Below, piece by piece: positions 9,256 through 18,269 of a stretch of DNA of 64,000 bases. The stretch is from contig NC_021921.1 in the NCBI RefSeq assembly GCF_000470655.1, forward strand, positions 248,001 to 312,000. The letters are read 5' to 3'. Source of the DNA: Halorhabdus tiamatea SARL4B (lineage in GTDB: Archaea; Halobacteriota; Halobacteria; Halobacteriales; Haloarculaceae). Every line of letters begins with the position of its first letter. The first letter of the stretch is position 1. The notes beneath the pieces are model-generated. The model had not been told where the DNA came from and did not search any database. It saw nothing but the letters and a program-made list of their open reading frames with translations. Made by a program: the position numbers and the translations under genes.

Positions 9256-9795
9256 ATGACCGAATCGAATCAGCGAACGTGGGCGGACACGCTCAGCGGA
9301 CGGGAACGGATTCGCCGAGTCATCGAGACGCTGGAGGGGCCGACACCGGTGGGCGAAATCGCCGACAGGGCGGACGTCTCCCGGGCGACGGCCGACGACG
9401 AACTCGAACAGCTGGCGGACGACGACTGGGTCAGTGAAACGACTGTCGAGGGAACCAAAGCGTACGATCTGAACCCTGTCCGCCTACTTTTCGACGAGGT
9501 GACGGACCTGATTCAGACGCATTCTCGGGAGGAGCTCGAATCACAGCTCGCCGAACTGACCGAAGACCGAGAACAGCTGGCGGCGGACTACGATGTCGAC
9601 TCGCTTTCTGCATTCCGGAATCAGCTCGCTGGAGAGGACCTGGGTGCGTCGGAGATACGCGAACGTCGCAACGTCATCGAGACCTGGGAAGCGATCGAGA
9701 CGGAGCGTCGGCTCGTCAAGCACGCCCTCCAGCTGTACGATGACGTAGTCGAGCTATCTTCGCCACGGACTGACGTATCCTCCACCTTCGCATAA
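9256..9795 (+). CDS. Winged-helix transcriptional regulator, probable antitoxin of a TumE-like pair
   Basis: The 179-residue protein from the ATG at 9256 has an N-terminal winged helix at about residues 10-75 (RERIRRVIETLEGPTPVGEI then ADRADVSRATADDELEQL). The rest is a helical, charged region likely to form coiled coils. This layout matches the haloarchaeal DUF7342-type HTH proteins. The frame is open upstream to an ATG at 9211, but that start would lie inside the AT-rich promoter region. Its TAA stop overlaps the ATG of the next gene (TAATG), implying coupled translation. By position it is the likely antitoxin and autoregulator of the TumE-like protein; that role is inferred. Confidence 0.75.
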   Translation: MTESNQRTWADTLSGRERIRRVIETLEGPTPVGEIADRADVSRATADDELEQLADDDWVSETTVEGTKAYDLNPVRLLFDEVTDLIQTHSREELESQLAELTEDREQLAADYDVDSLSAFRNQLAGEDLGASEIRERRNVIETWEAIETERRLVKHALQLYDDVVELSSPRTDVSSTFA

Positions 9796-10301
9796 TGGTC
9801 GTCTTTTTCGCCAACCGGGACAATTTGCAGAGCAAGCGCCTCCACGACCGTATTCGGAATCGCCTCGACGGTGGCCTCACGGACGTTCGCCGACGACGGA
9901 CCGAACCGCGAGAGGCGGGCCAGTACCGCGTGGTCGGCGAGGGAAATCCTCGACAGTTCCTCGAGGAACCGGACTACTCCGTGACCGCCGCGCGGATCGA
10001 AGTCGGGTTTCGCCTCCGGACGGGCGACCCGTACGAGCACTACTGGTTCAACTGGATCGAACCGGACCGGGACGTACTGGTCGGGTGGCATCAGGACGAC
10101 ACGCACGACGATCTCGGCCCCGTTCACGTCCAGGTGAACGACGGATCGGCAGTTGTCGAGCACAGACCGGCCCGGTTTCTCGACACGCACCCGCTTGACG
10201 TTCTCGAACGTCGGCTCGACGCGTTGTCCGATCTCGTCACAGCTGTCGAGTGGGACGATGGTCGGCCAGTCGGATTCGACACCTCCGTCGAGTCGCTCTG
10301 A
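9795..10301 (+). CDS. TumE-like putative toxin (DUF6516-type)
   Basis: This 168-residue protein begins on the base where the HTH gene stops. The core at about residues 76-110 reads YEHYWFNWIEPDRDVLVGWH followed by QDDTHDDLGPVHVQVND. This resembles the TumE pattern of a Tyr-x-His-aromatic strand, then a 'RWDNAPHH' strand and a His-rich turn. TumE is the toxin of the TumE/TumA toxin-antitoxin family. Here the partner is a winged-helix protein rather than the better known TumA type. The family call is from pattern memory and needs a profile search; otherwise it is a conserved haloarchaeal hypothetical paired with an HTH protein. Confidence 0.6.
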   Translation: MVVFFANRDNLQSKRLHDRIRNRLDGGLTDVRRRRTEPREAGQYRVVGEGNPRQFLEEPDYSVTAARIEVGFRLRTGDPYEHYWFNWIEPDRDVLVGWHQDDTHDDLGPVHVQVNDGSAVVEHRPARFLDTHPLDVLERRLDALSDLVTAVEWDDGRPVGFDTSVESL

Positions 10302-10357
10302 CTCTTAGAGAAGTGGTAACCGTCCACGGATAGCGCGAAAACAGCCCTGAAACAGCT

Positions 10358-11701
10358 CTATTCGATCTCACCACGCGGGAAGTTCCCGATCGTCGCCTTC
10401 CGGAACCCATCTTCGTCGAAGTCGACGTCGAGCCACTCGGTCAGTTGTTCGGCGTCGCGCATCGCGTTCTTCAGACAGGTCGAAGCCCCGGGTGAGGGCG
10501 TGACGTTGAAGATGACGTCGTTGCCGGTGATCTTGGCCTCGCCCATGTCCAAAGACTTCGTCTCCGTGTTGACGATCTGCGGGCGGACGCCGCCGTAGCC
10601 CTTCGCGCGCTCGATGTCACTCGCTTCGACGGTCGGCACGACCTTCCGGACGTGGGGGAGGAAGGCCCGCTTGCCGACGGCTGGCAGGTCATAGAGCAGG
10701 TTCTCCAGGACGTACGGCAACAGGGTCCGATCGGCGAGGATGTTCGTGTAGCTCAGCACCGAGTCCGGCGAGAGTTCGAACACGTCGAAGAAATCGGCGA
10801 CCGTCGAGAGCCGCCCCCGCTCCAGGGCGGGCACGACCTTCGCCGTCGGGCCGAACCGGGTAAGTCCCTGATCGTGGACCTCGGCGTCGCCGTGGACCGC
10901 CGCGAAGGGGAGTTTCGCCATCTGAAGCGTGTATACTTTGCCGTTGAGCAGGCCCTCCTCGGCGACGAAGAAGCTCCCGGCGACCGGCAGCAGCGACATG
11001 TGCTCACCGTAGCCCATCTCCTTGGCGATCTGGAGGCTGTGAGACCCGGCGGCGACGACCGTCGCGTCGCTCTGGTACCAGCCACGTTCGGTCTCGATCA
11101 GGAACTCGTCGTCGGTCTCGTTGACCGACTCGACTTCCGTGCTCGTGAAGACATCGACGCCCTCGTCACCCTCGACCTCGCGGACGAAATCCGTCGCGAG
11201 TTCGCCGTAATCGACCGTGTAGCCGTCGGGCGTCTGCAGGGCAAGCATGTCGGTATCCGGCTCCCGCCCTTCGACGACCTTCGGTTCGATTGCTTCGATC
11301 TCCTCGCGGTCGATGGCGTCGAGTTTCGGGAAGAGGTCACCGAAGCCCTTCTCGTGATAACGCGAATCGAGTCGGTCGACTTCCTCGTCACCGACTGCGA
11401 GCGCCATCTTGCTTCGCTTTGCGTGCATCTCCTGGTCGGGGTCGTTGTCCTCGAGATACCCGGCGACCATCTCGGCCCCTTCCTTGACCTCCTCGGCCTT
11501 CTCCAGGGAGTAGTTGGTCTCGATGTCCCCGAAGTGCAGGGTCTGGGAGTTGTTCGTGTGATGGGAGTTGATGGCAGCGATCTCGGGCTCTTTCTCGAAG
11601 AGTGCGACCGACTCGACGTCGGTGAACTTCGCGACTGTATACAGCAGTGATGCGCCGCTGATGCCCCCGCCGACGATGATCAGGTCGTATTCGCCTTGCA
11701 T
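10358..11701 (-). CDS. mqo: Malate:quinone oxidoreductase-like FAD enzyme
   Basis: The 447-residue flavoprotein would oxidise malate to oxaloacetate and pass electrons to the quinone pool at the membrane. The FAD-binding Rossmann motif DLIIVGGGISGASLLY is at the N-terminus. The Mqo hallmark SHHTNNSQTLHFGDIETNYS follows near residue 45, and the C-terminal part contains NVTPSPGASTCLKNAMRD, the second FAD contact of this family. I chose the ATG at 11701, two residues before the beta strand; a GTG at 11716 in the same frame is possible. Together with sucCD at 57 kb it would serve the citric acid cycle, though the two loci are far apart. Confidence 0.88.
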   Translation of the reverse strand: MQGEYDLIIVGGGISGASLLYTVAKFTDVESVALFEKEPEIAAINSHHTNNSQTLHFGDIETNYSLEKAEEVKEGAEMVAGYLEDNDPDQEMHAKRSKMALAVGDEEVDRLDSRYHEKGFGDLFPKLDAIDREEIEAIEPKVVEGREPDTDMLALQTPDGYTVDYGELATDFVREVEGDEGVDVFTSTEVESVNETDDEFLIETERGWYQSDATVVAAGSHSLQIAKEMGYGEHMSLLPVAGSFFVAEEGLLNGKVYTLQMAKLPFAAVHGDAEVHDQGLTRFGPTAKVVPALERGRLSTVADFFDVFELSPDSVLSYTNILADRTLLPYVLENLLYDLPAVGKRAFLPHVRKVVPTVEASDIERAKGYGGVRPQIVNTETKSLDMGEAKITGNDVIFNVTPSPGASTCLKNAMRDAEQLTEWLDVDFDEDGFRKATIGNFPRGEIE

Positions 11702-11841
11702 GGTAGAAGTGTCCACACAGAGGGGTGTCGGACACTTATGTCATCTGGCCGGGGAAGGCACTGCCTCGATAGCGCGATCTGCCGACACTCGGCCGCGCCC
11801 GCGACGACAGACACTTCACGGCGATTTCCCTACCACCGGTA

Positions 11842-12054
11842 ATGCCAGAATATCCGATCGTGGTCCGCGAGATCGGCGGCCAGAATCGACTCGGCGTCGA
11901 GGAGGCCGACGACCTCGAGGCGGACGTCCGCGAGATCGTCACCGACGGATACGAGCAGATCGACGTCGAGCGCCGGGACGACGGCGAGGTCGTCGGAACT
12001 GTCGTAGCGAGTGAGGACCGCCAGACCATCGAGGACGTCCGGTGGGACAGTTGA
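11842..12054 (+). CDS. Small acidic hypothetical protein
   Basis: The 70-residue ORF starts at the ATG at 11842, divergent from mqo. Its composition is strongly acidic and Val-rich, and codon use is like that of the neighbours. It has a compact alternating pattern (YPIVVREIGG, then ADVREIVTDGYEQIDVERRDDGEVVGTVVAS) suggesting a small alpha/beta fold. I do not recognise the family. The length and composition favour a real gene over a chance frame, but support is limited to that. Confidence 0.5.
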   Translation: MPEYPIVVREIGGQNRLGVEEADDLEADVREIVTDGYEQIDVERRDDGEVVGTVVASEDRQTIEDVRWDS

Positions 12055-12092
12055 TCGCGACATCGACCGAGGAGTGAGACTCGGCGAAGCCT

Positions 12093-13262
12093 TCACGCGG
12101 TGTCCTCGACGTGCTCGACCCACGGACACAACGGGTCGCTCGCGAGCGGATTTCCAGTGACAGCGTGCGCTCGCGATCGGGAACCGCCACAGATGTCTAA
12201 GTAGTCACACCGCGAACAGGAGCCGACGAACTGGTCAGTATCGCGTAACCGCTCGAAGAGATCGGCGTTACGATAGATATCGACGAGGCTCCGATCGGTA
12301 ACGTTGCCGCCGCTTTCGGGGAGGAATCCCGACGGGTAGACCTCGCCCTCGTAGCTGACGAACACGAAACCGTTGCCCGCCCGCGTCGACCCGACCCGGA
12401 CGCCCTCGCCCGACTCCCGGCGTTCGAACTCGTCGGCGACCCTGCGGTAGTGCGGTGCCTCGACGGTGATTACCCGGTAGGGAGCCTCCTGGCCACGACG
12501 GTAGAGCCACTCCATCACCTCGACGGTTCGCTCGGTCTCAAGCTGGGCGAGTTCCTCGCCCCGGCCGATGGGGACGAGGAAGAACACCTCCCACATCGCC
12601 GCGTCGAATTCTTCGACCATGTCGGCGATCTCGGGGAGGTCCTCGACCGTGTTCGCCGTGACGGTCGTGTTAATCTGGATCTCCATGCCCGCCGCGCGGG
12701 CCTGTCGGGCAGCTTGCTCGACGCGAGCGAACGACCCGTCCTCGCCCCGGAACTCGTCGTGCGCACTCGCGGTCGCGCCGTCCAGCGAGAGCGCGATCCG
12801 CGAGACGCCGGCGTCGGCGAGCCTGCCGATCACGTCTTCGGTGAGGTTCGCCGTCGGCGCGGGCGTGACGGCCGTGGTGACGTTTTCTTCGGCAGCGTGC
12901 TTGAGCAACTCGAAGAGGTCGGGTCGTTCAAGCGGGTCGCCGCCGGTGAACACGAGGATCGGTTGCGGGTGGCCGAAGTCGGCGATCGACTCGACGAAAT
13001 CCTTCCCGTCCGCCGTCGAAAGCTCTGCTGGATCGCGCTCGGGCTGGGCCTCGGCCCGGCAATGATCGCATTCGAGCTCGCAGGCCTGAGTGACTTCCCA
13101 GGTGACGATCAGCGGTGTCTCGGCGTAGTTTCGGGCTCCGGGATGGCCGCCGGGGTGGCTCGAACTCGACGCGTCCGGATTCGAACCCGGATGCTCCGAC
13201 GCGGCGTGGTCTCCTGGGTGTCCGGACGGCGGGGCGTCGCCGTGTGGATGGTCTTCGGACAT
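12093..13262 (-). CDS. Radical SAM/SPASM protein with His-rich leader
   Basis: This is a 389-residue protein from the ATG at 13262. The first 45 residues are a disordered His/Gly/Pro/Ser leader with repeated 'HPG' triplets, possibly binding metal. The radical SAM motif CELECDHC lies near residues 59-66 and is followed by VFTGGDPLERPDL, the usual glycine-rich motif. The C-terminal SPASM-type cluster region has CSRCDYLDICGGSRSRA and a last Cys in DPLCPW. It resembles the TIGR04053/AhbD-related group, whose members act in heme or peptide modification. No precursor peptide or heme gene adjoins it, so the substrate stays open. Confidence 0.85.
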   Translation of the reverse strand: MSEDHPHGDAPPSGHPGDHAASEHPGSNPDASSSSHPGGHPGARNYAETPLIVTWEVTQACELECDHCRAEAQPERDPAELSTADGKDFVESIADFGHPQPILVFTGGDPLERPDLFELLKHAAEENVTTAVTPAPTANLTEDVIGRLADAGVSRIALSLDGATASAHDEFRGEDGSFARVEQAARQARAAGMEIQINTTVTANTVEDLPEIADMVEEFDAAMWEVFFLVPIGRGEELAQLETERTVEVMEWLYRRGQEAPYRVITVEAPHYRRVADEFERRESGEGVRVGSTRAGNGFVFVSYEGEVYPSGFLPESGGNVTDRSLVDIYRNADLFERLRDTDQFVGSCSRCDYLDICGGSRSRAHAVTGNPLASDPLCPWVEHVEDTA

Positions 13263-13322
13263 TCGTCTCGATGGAAACTGGTGCCAGACTGCCAAAAGCC
13301 CACGGGGATTCTCGCGTGCCAG

Positions 13323-14408
13323 TCAGTACCGTTCGGGGTCGATGCGGCCGACGTACCGACGCATGGCGGCGTACCCGACGACGGCACCGACGGCCAGCGC
13401 CGCCACGGTCGCCGTGGTGACTGTCGTCGCGCTACCGACCGCGAGTTTCGCTGCGACAGTGGCCGGATGTTCGGGGAGCAGCGCGAGCGCGCCGAAGGCA
13501 CCCAACACCAGCACCGAGTACAGGAGCTGTGCCTGCTGGCGCTTCCCGGTCAGCAGGCCGAGGACGATTCCGAAGACGACGACCAGCACTGACGTCGCGG
13601 CGACCAGCAGGACCAGCGCCGGGACGTTCCGGATCGCGATGCCGTTGGCCCCGAGCAACACGATCCAGAGGATCGCCTGGAGCGGAGCCAGCACCGCCAT
13701 TCCGAGCGCCTTGCCGTCGACGATGTCGGTCAGCGACAGGGGGGCGACACGCAGGAGTTCGAGTGTCCCGCGTTCGATCTCCTCGGTGATCGCGTCGACA
13801 GCGATCGACCCGCTGATGAAGGGGGGCAAGAACAGCAGGAGGGGAACGAGCACCGTGTAGGTGAACCCGAAGTACGGGCTGGAACTCGCCCCCTCGGGGA
13901 GTGTGACTGGCGGGGCGTCGAGGAACTCACTTCGGTCGATGCGTTCGGTGCGCTCGAGTTCCTCGAGGATCGACCGCAACTGGACGACCACGATCGTCGA
14001 TTCGATGTCTCCCTGTGGGACGGTCGCAGACACCTCTATCACCCCATCGACAGTCTCGGCGTGTAACACCCCCTGGACGGCCCGGTCCTGGAATCCCGCC
14101 ATCGCCTGCGCGCGGTTGGCGTAGGGCGTGAGTTCCACGCCGTCGACGGCTGCTGCGGCCTCCTCGAGTTCGGCGGTCGCGTCGCCGGAGACACCGACGT
14201 CGATCCCGCCCGCCTGGACAGAGCCGGGATCGTACAGCGACGTGAGTCCGACGACCAGAAACGACGAGAACGCGGCGATGAACAGCTGGATGACCAGCGC
14301 GAGCACGATCGTCTTCTCGCGGGAGAGCGAAGCGACGTCTCGCCTGGCGATCGTCAGCCGACTGTCGTCGAGCAGCGAGCCACTCGCTTCGGCGTCGTGC
14401 TCAGGCAA
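13323..14408 (-). CDS. ABC-2 type transporter permease (third gene of exporter operon)
   Basis: The 361-residue membrane protein has one helix near residue 35, a large extracytoplasmic domain (about 60-190), then five to six helices from about residue 195. That topology is the NatB/CcmB-like ABC-2 export permease layout. The amphipathic stretch ITEEIERGTLELLRVAPLSL before helix 3 is the coupling motif typical of these permeases. Its start overlaps the stop of the preceding permease-PrsW gene by 8 bp, so it belongs to the same operon. The cargo is unknown; sodium or drug export is plausible from homologues only. Confidence 0.85.
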   Translation of the reverse strand: MPEHDAEASGSLLDDSRLTIARRDVASLSREKTIVLALVIQLFIAAFSSFLVVGLTSLYDPGSVQAGGIDVGVSGDATAELEEAAAAVDGVELTPYANRAQAMAGFQDRAVQGVLHAETVDGVIEVSATVPQGDIESTIVVVQLRSILEELERTERIDRSEFLDAPPVTLPEGASSSPYFGFTYTVLVPLLLFLPPFISGSIAVDAITEEIERGTLELLRVAPLSLTDIVDGKALGMAVLAPLQAILWIVLLGANGIAIRNVPALVLLVAATSVLVVVFGIVLGLLTGKRQQAQLLYSVLVLGAFGALALLPEHPATVAAKLAVGSATTVTTATVAALAVGAVVGYAAMRRYVGRIDPERY

Positions 14409-16263
14409 GGGTACTCACCACCGTGAGGTTGTACGCGAGGTGAATCACGATCGCCAGGACGAGTCCGACGGCGTAGCCCCGGCGACTCCTGACAGCGCCG
14501 ATCGCCGAGACCGAGGCCGTCACCGCGTGTAGCGCGAGGGGAGCGAGCAACAGGCCGACGGCCAGCAACGGCGAGACGCCGTACTCCGCGCCGCCGGTGA
14601 CGAAAGCGGCCTGCTGGACCTCCGGAATGTCCGTCCCGAGCAACTGCACGATGAGGCCGAGTTTCTCCGCGAGGAAGAACCCGAGTCCCGATAGCGATCC
14701 GACGACGAGTGCGTTCGCGACCGTCCGGGCGTACTTTCGATGGACGAACCCAGCGTAGAGGTGGAGACTCTTGGCCAGTTCCTCGATGACGGCCACGGCC
14801 ACCAGAACGAAGACGACCGCCAGTTCGGGCGCACCGAGGTAGATCGGGTAGGCCATCGCGACCGCGACCAGTTCGGTCACGAGGACGAACGGCAACAGGA
14901 TGATCGAGAGTTTCGTCGCGCTCGTCCGGCGTTTGATCCGACCCGAGAGCGAATCGAGAACCTTCAGCGGGACCGGGCGCTGGGTGAACATGTCCTCCTC
15001 GCGGTAGAGCCCCGCGCCGAGGCCAAAGAGGACAGCCGCCGTGAGCAGCGGCGGCAGCGTCGAGAAGACGAACTCCGCGAGGCCGATCGCCTGGCCCTGG
15101 AGGTCCCGCACGACGAGGGTCAGCGGCGAGATGAGCGCGATCGGCGTCACGTCGGTGAAGATGGCTGGCACGAACGCGTAGCTGGTCAACGAGACGGTGA
15201 TCGTGACCGTCAGGAAGGTGAGTTCCTTGAACGACCGGGCGAACATCCCAGCGAGGAACGTCGCCCCGAGGAACAGGAGGACGAGCGGAATCACCGCCAG
15301 CACGGAGACGACGCCGCTCGCCCCGTCGGTCGCGAAGACGACGAGCCCGGCCGTCAGGAGCACCTCGAAGATCATCGCGCCCAGGAAGTACGGCAGCGTC
15401 TTCCCGGCGATGATGTCGCCGCGAGTCACCGGCGAGACGAGCATGAGTTCCCCCCGGCGCTTGAGTCGCTCGCTGAGGATCGAACTCCCGTAGGCCTGGA
15501 TGATGAAGTTCAATGGCAAGACGAAGACGAACGCTAACACGAGCGAGCTAAAGGGGAACGGCGGCGCGATGTCCGACGGCGATCCGGTCGTGCTTCCGCC
15601 GCCGAGGGCACCCCCTAGCCCGCCGAGGCCACCCGGCAATCCACCGCCACCGCCGCCGCTAGCCGTGTCGTCGTCAGTTCCGCCAGTCCCGGCGTCGCCA
15701 GTACCCGAACCACCTGCGTCGCCAGTGCCACCGCCACCACCGTCGGGACTGTCCCCGTCAGACTGTCCGCTGTCGCCAGTTCCGTCGTCGCTCGCCGCCG
15801 ACCCAACTGGCCGTCGTTCGACTGGTTCGAGCGTCACCGACACGGGATAGGCCGCCGTCTGGTTGTCGTCTTGCTCCATCAACCAGTCGTTGTACGCCTG
15901 CACTGAACTCCGCAGTTCCGTGAGTGCGGCGCTCCCTTTCGGCGAATCGGCGACGGCGACGACCGCCGATCCGTCGATCAACAGCTCGATCTCACCCGAC
16001 CCGACGCCGTCAGCGGTCGGCGGCTTGACCGCGAACGTCGGGTCGCGTTCGACGACGTCGTAGTAGGGGCTCGACTCGTCGACGCCGACCCGATACAGCC
16101 CGGAATCGAGCGCGACGCCCTGACTGGCGATGAGTGGCGCGAGCGCGCCGAGGACGACGACCGCGGCGATCGTGACAGCCGCTGTTCGGCGATCGATCCC
16201 GCCGGCGTTCTTCGTGACTTCCCACCAGCCGATCCGGAGTACCTTTCTGAGGCGCACGTTCAC
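14401..16263 (-). CDS. ABC-2 permease fused to a PrsW-type intramembrane protease domain
   Basis: The 620-residue protein has two parts. Residues 1-400 are an ABC-2 permease with one helix, a long extracytoplasmic loop containing a Gly/Thr/Asp-rich low-complexity stretch (about 165-220), then six helices and the motif KRRGELMLVSPVTRGDIIAG. Residues 430-620 are a PrsW-like (CPBP-related) multi-helix domain carrying EELAK, GLGFFLAEKLG, HAVTASVSAIG and IHLAYNL, which correspond to the four conserved Glu/His/Asn motifs of that family. The start overlaps the ATPase stop by 4 bp and the end overlaps the next permease by 8 bp. Protease activity is inferred from motifs. Confidence 0.8.
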   Translation of the reverse strand: MNVRLRKVLRIGWWEVTKNAGGIDRRTAAVTIAAVVVLGALAPLIASQGVALDSGLYRVGVDESSPYYDVVERDPTFAVKPPTADGVGSGEIELLIDGSAVVAVADSPKGSAALTELRSSVQAYNDWLMEQDDNQTAAYPVSVTLEPVERRPVGSAASDDGTGDSGQSDGDSPDGGGGGTGDAGGSGTGDAGTGGTDDDTASGGGGGGLPGGLGGLGGALGGGSTTGSPSDIAPPFPFSSLVLAFVFVLPLNFIIQAYGSSILSERLKRRGELMLVSPVTRGDIIAGKTLPYFLGAMIFEVLLTAGLVVFATDGASGVVSVLAVIPLVLLFLGATFLAGMFARSFKELTFLTVTITVSLTSYAFVPAIFTDVTPIALISPLTLVVRDLQGQAIGLAEFVFSTLPPLLTAAVLFGLGAGLYREEDMFTQRPVPLKVLDSLSGRIKRRTSATKLSIILLPFVLVTELVAVAMAYPIYLGAPELAVVFVLVAVAVIEELAKSLHLYAGFVHRKYARTVANALVVGSLSGLGFFLAEKLGLIVQLLGTDIPEVQQAAFVTGGAEYGVSPLLAVGLLLAPLALHAVTASVSAIGAVRSRRGYAVGLVLAIVIHLAYNLTVVSTLA

Positions 16264-17180
16264 TCCCCCGGTTCGACCGCACCCGTTCCCGTCGTGCCGG
16301 TCGCGGCCGCCCGGCCGGGTTCGTCGGCGACGTTCAGGAACACCTCTTCGAGGCTCGCCTCTTCCGTCCGGATGTCGACGACCTCGCCGTCGCGCTCGGT
16401 CGCGGCCTCACGCGTGGCGTCGACCTCGTCCATCGTCTCGACGCTCCGGAGGTAGCGGCCGTTCTTCCGGACGCTCCCCGGGACTTCGACGGTCGTGTAG
16501 ACGTGATAGGTCGTCTCGCCGTGTTCCTCTCTGAGGGTGTCGAGCGGCCCGCGAGCCACGATCGACCCCTCGTTCATGATCGCGACGCGGTCACAGATGC
16601 TCTCGACGTGAAAGAGGTTGTGTGCGCTGAAAACGATCGTCTTGCCCGCTTCGGCGAGTTCCGTCGTGAAGTCGATGATGAAGTTCGTCGTGAGCGGATC
16701 GAGGCCGCTCGCCGGTTCGTCGTAGATCAGGACGTCCGGATCGTTGATCAGCGAACGGGCGATCGCGACCTTGCGTTTCATCCCCTTGGACATGTCGCCC
16801 AGCGGCCGGTCACGGTGCTGGAGGTCCAGCCGATCCAGCGTGTCGTGCATCCGCTTTTTCGCCTGGTTTTCGGGGACGTCGTAGAGATCAGCGAAAAAGG
16901 AGAGATACGAGAGTGGTGTCATCTCCTCGTAGAGCGGTGACTCCTCGGGCAGGAACCCGAGTCGCCGTCGCATCGCCGAGTCGTCGGCGTCGAATCCGGC
17001 GATCTGGACGTCGCCGGCGGTCGGCTCGATCAGGCCGGCGAGCATCTTCAGCGTGGTCGTCTTGCCCGCGCCGTTCGGGCCGATGATGCCGAACACCTCG
17101 CCGCGGTCGACCGAAAAGGTACTCCCCTCGACGGCCGCGAAGCCGCCGTACTCCTTGCGGAGGTGGTCTACCTCGATCAT
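16260..17180 (-). CDS. ABC transporter ATP-binding protein of the exporter operon
   Basis: The 306-residue ATPase has Walker A GPNGAGKTTTLKML (about residue 36), the signature DMSKGMKRKVAIARSL (about 131), Walker B VLIYDEPASGLDP and the switch His in FSAHNLFH. The C-terminal 80 residues form the regulatory extension often seen in NatA-like exporters. It is the first gene of a leftward three-gene operon with the two ABC-2 permeases and would energise them from the cytoplasmic face. Confidence 0.92.
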   Translation of the reverse strand: MIEVDHLRKEYGGFAAVEGSTFSVDRGEVFGIIGPNGAGKTTTLKMLAGLIEPTAGDVQIAGFDADDSAMRRRLGFLPEESPLYEEMTPLSYLSFFADLYDVPENQAKKRMHDTLDRLDLQHRDRPLGDMSKGMKRKVAIARSLINDPDVLIYDEPASGLDPLTTNFIIDFTTELAEAGKTIVFSAHNLFHVESICDRVAIMNEGSIVARGPLDTLREEHGETTYHVYTTVEVPGSVRKNGRYLRSVETMDEVDATREAATERDGEVVDIRTEEASLEEVFLNVADEPGRAAATGTTGTGAVEPGE

Positions 17181-17448
17181 TGGGCGTCCTTGCGGTCGGA
17201 CGAACGTATATGTTGGCTCCAGACCTCAAATTCGATACTGGCGTTCGACGACGTGTCAACCATCGACACGTGAGCCGGATCGCCGATTCTGTCATTGCCG
17301 ACGGATACGAACGTTCGATCCCCGCATGAAAGCCGTCGTCTGGCGAAGACGGTCGCCGAAAACGGCGAATACGTATGTCATCGGATTTTCCCAGATTGTG
17401 GGATTGGGCTCAAGCCGGATATATGGCCGATGCGTACACTGAAACGTC
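17181..17448. other. Divergent promoter region between ABC operon and SDR genes
   Basis: This 268-bp gap contains no gene that I can support. It is less GC-rich than its flanks and holds the start-proximal promoters for both directions, including the TATA-like element near 17420. Confidence 0.55.
17419..17427 (+). promoter_or_regulatory. Candidate TATA box for the first SDR gene
   Basis: GATATATGG lies about 26 bp before the ATG at 17449. With the usual archaeal spacing the transcript would start at or next to the ATG, giving a leaderless mRNA. Confidence 0.55.
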
Positions 17449-18219
17449 ATGGCACAGTATGACTTCGACGGCCGCGTCGCGGCTGTCACCGGTGCTGCAT
17501 CGGGTATTGGACGCGAGACAGCCGTACAGTTCGCTGAGAGTGGCGCTGCAGTCGTCGTTGCGGACGTCGACGACGAGAAAGGCGAATCGGTCGTCGCCGA
17601 CATCGAAGCCGATGGCGGCGAAGCCGTCTACGTCCACACAGACGTCACGAGCATGGACGACGTCGAGGCGATGGTCGAGACAGCCGTCGAGGAGTTCGGC
17701 CGGCTCGATTATGCGGTCAACAACGCGGGTATCGGTGGCCAGCAGGCCCCGGCCGGCGGCTTGAGCGAGGACGACTGGATGGCCGTCATCGACGTCAACC
17801 TCAACGGCGTCTGGCGGTCGCAAAAGGCCGAACTCGACGTGATGACCGACCAAGACGACGGCGGCGTCGTCATCAATATGGCGTCGGTCCTCGGGAAGGT
17901 CGCCTTCGAGAACTCCTCGGGGTACGTCTCGGCCAAACACGGCGTCATCGGGCTCACCAAGACCGCGGCCTGGGAGTACGCCCAGGAGGGCGTCCGCGTC
18001 AACGCCATCGGCCCGGGCTTCATCGCGACCCAGATGCTCGACGAGAATGGTATCACGAGCAACGAAGAGGTCCGCGCCCAGATCGAGGCCATGCACTCCG
18101 AGGATCGCCTCGGGGAGCCCGAGGAGATCGCCGACGCCGTCCTGTGGCTGTGTTCGGACGGTGCCTCCTTCACCAACGGCGAGACCCTGATGGTCGACAG
18201 CGGCTTCACGGCGCGGTAA
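17449..18219 (+). CDS. Short-chain dehydrogenase/reductase
   Basis: The 256-residue classical SDR has the cofactor motif TGAASGIGRETA (about residues 13-24), an NNAG motif, catalytic Tyr and Lys in YVSAKHG, and the C-terminal GETLMVDSGFTAR segment. Asp in VVVADVDD after beta strand 2 suggests preference for NAD over NADP. The family resembles glucose 1-dehydrogenase and ketoacyl reductase types, but the substrate cannot be told. A second SDR follows 50 bp downstream on the same strand. Confidence 0.92.
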   Translation: MAQYDFDGRVAAVTGAASGIGRETAVQFAESGAAVVVADVDDEKGESVVADIEADGGEAVYVHTDVTSMDDVEAMVETAVEEFGRLDYAVNNAGIGGQQAPAGGLSEDDWMAVIDVNLNGVWRSQKAELDVMTDQDDGGVVINMASVLGKVAFENSSGYVSAKHGVIGLTKTAAWEYAQEGVRVNAIGPGFIATQMLDENGITSNEEVRAQIEAMHSEDRLGEPEEIADAVLWLCSDGASFTNGETLMVDSGFTAR

Positions 18220-18269
18220 CGACGACGATCTGCCGGACAATTTTCATCGGCAAGAAGCGCTAATCTGAC

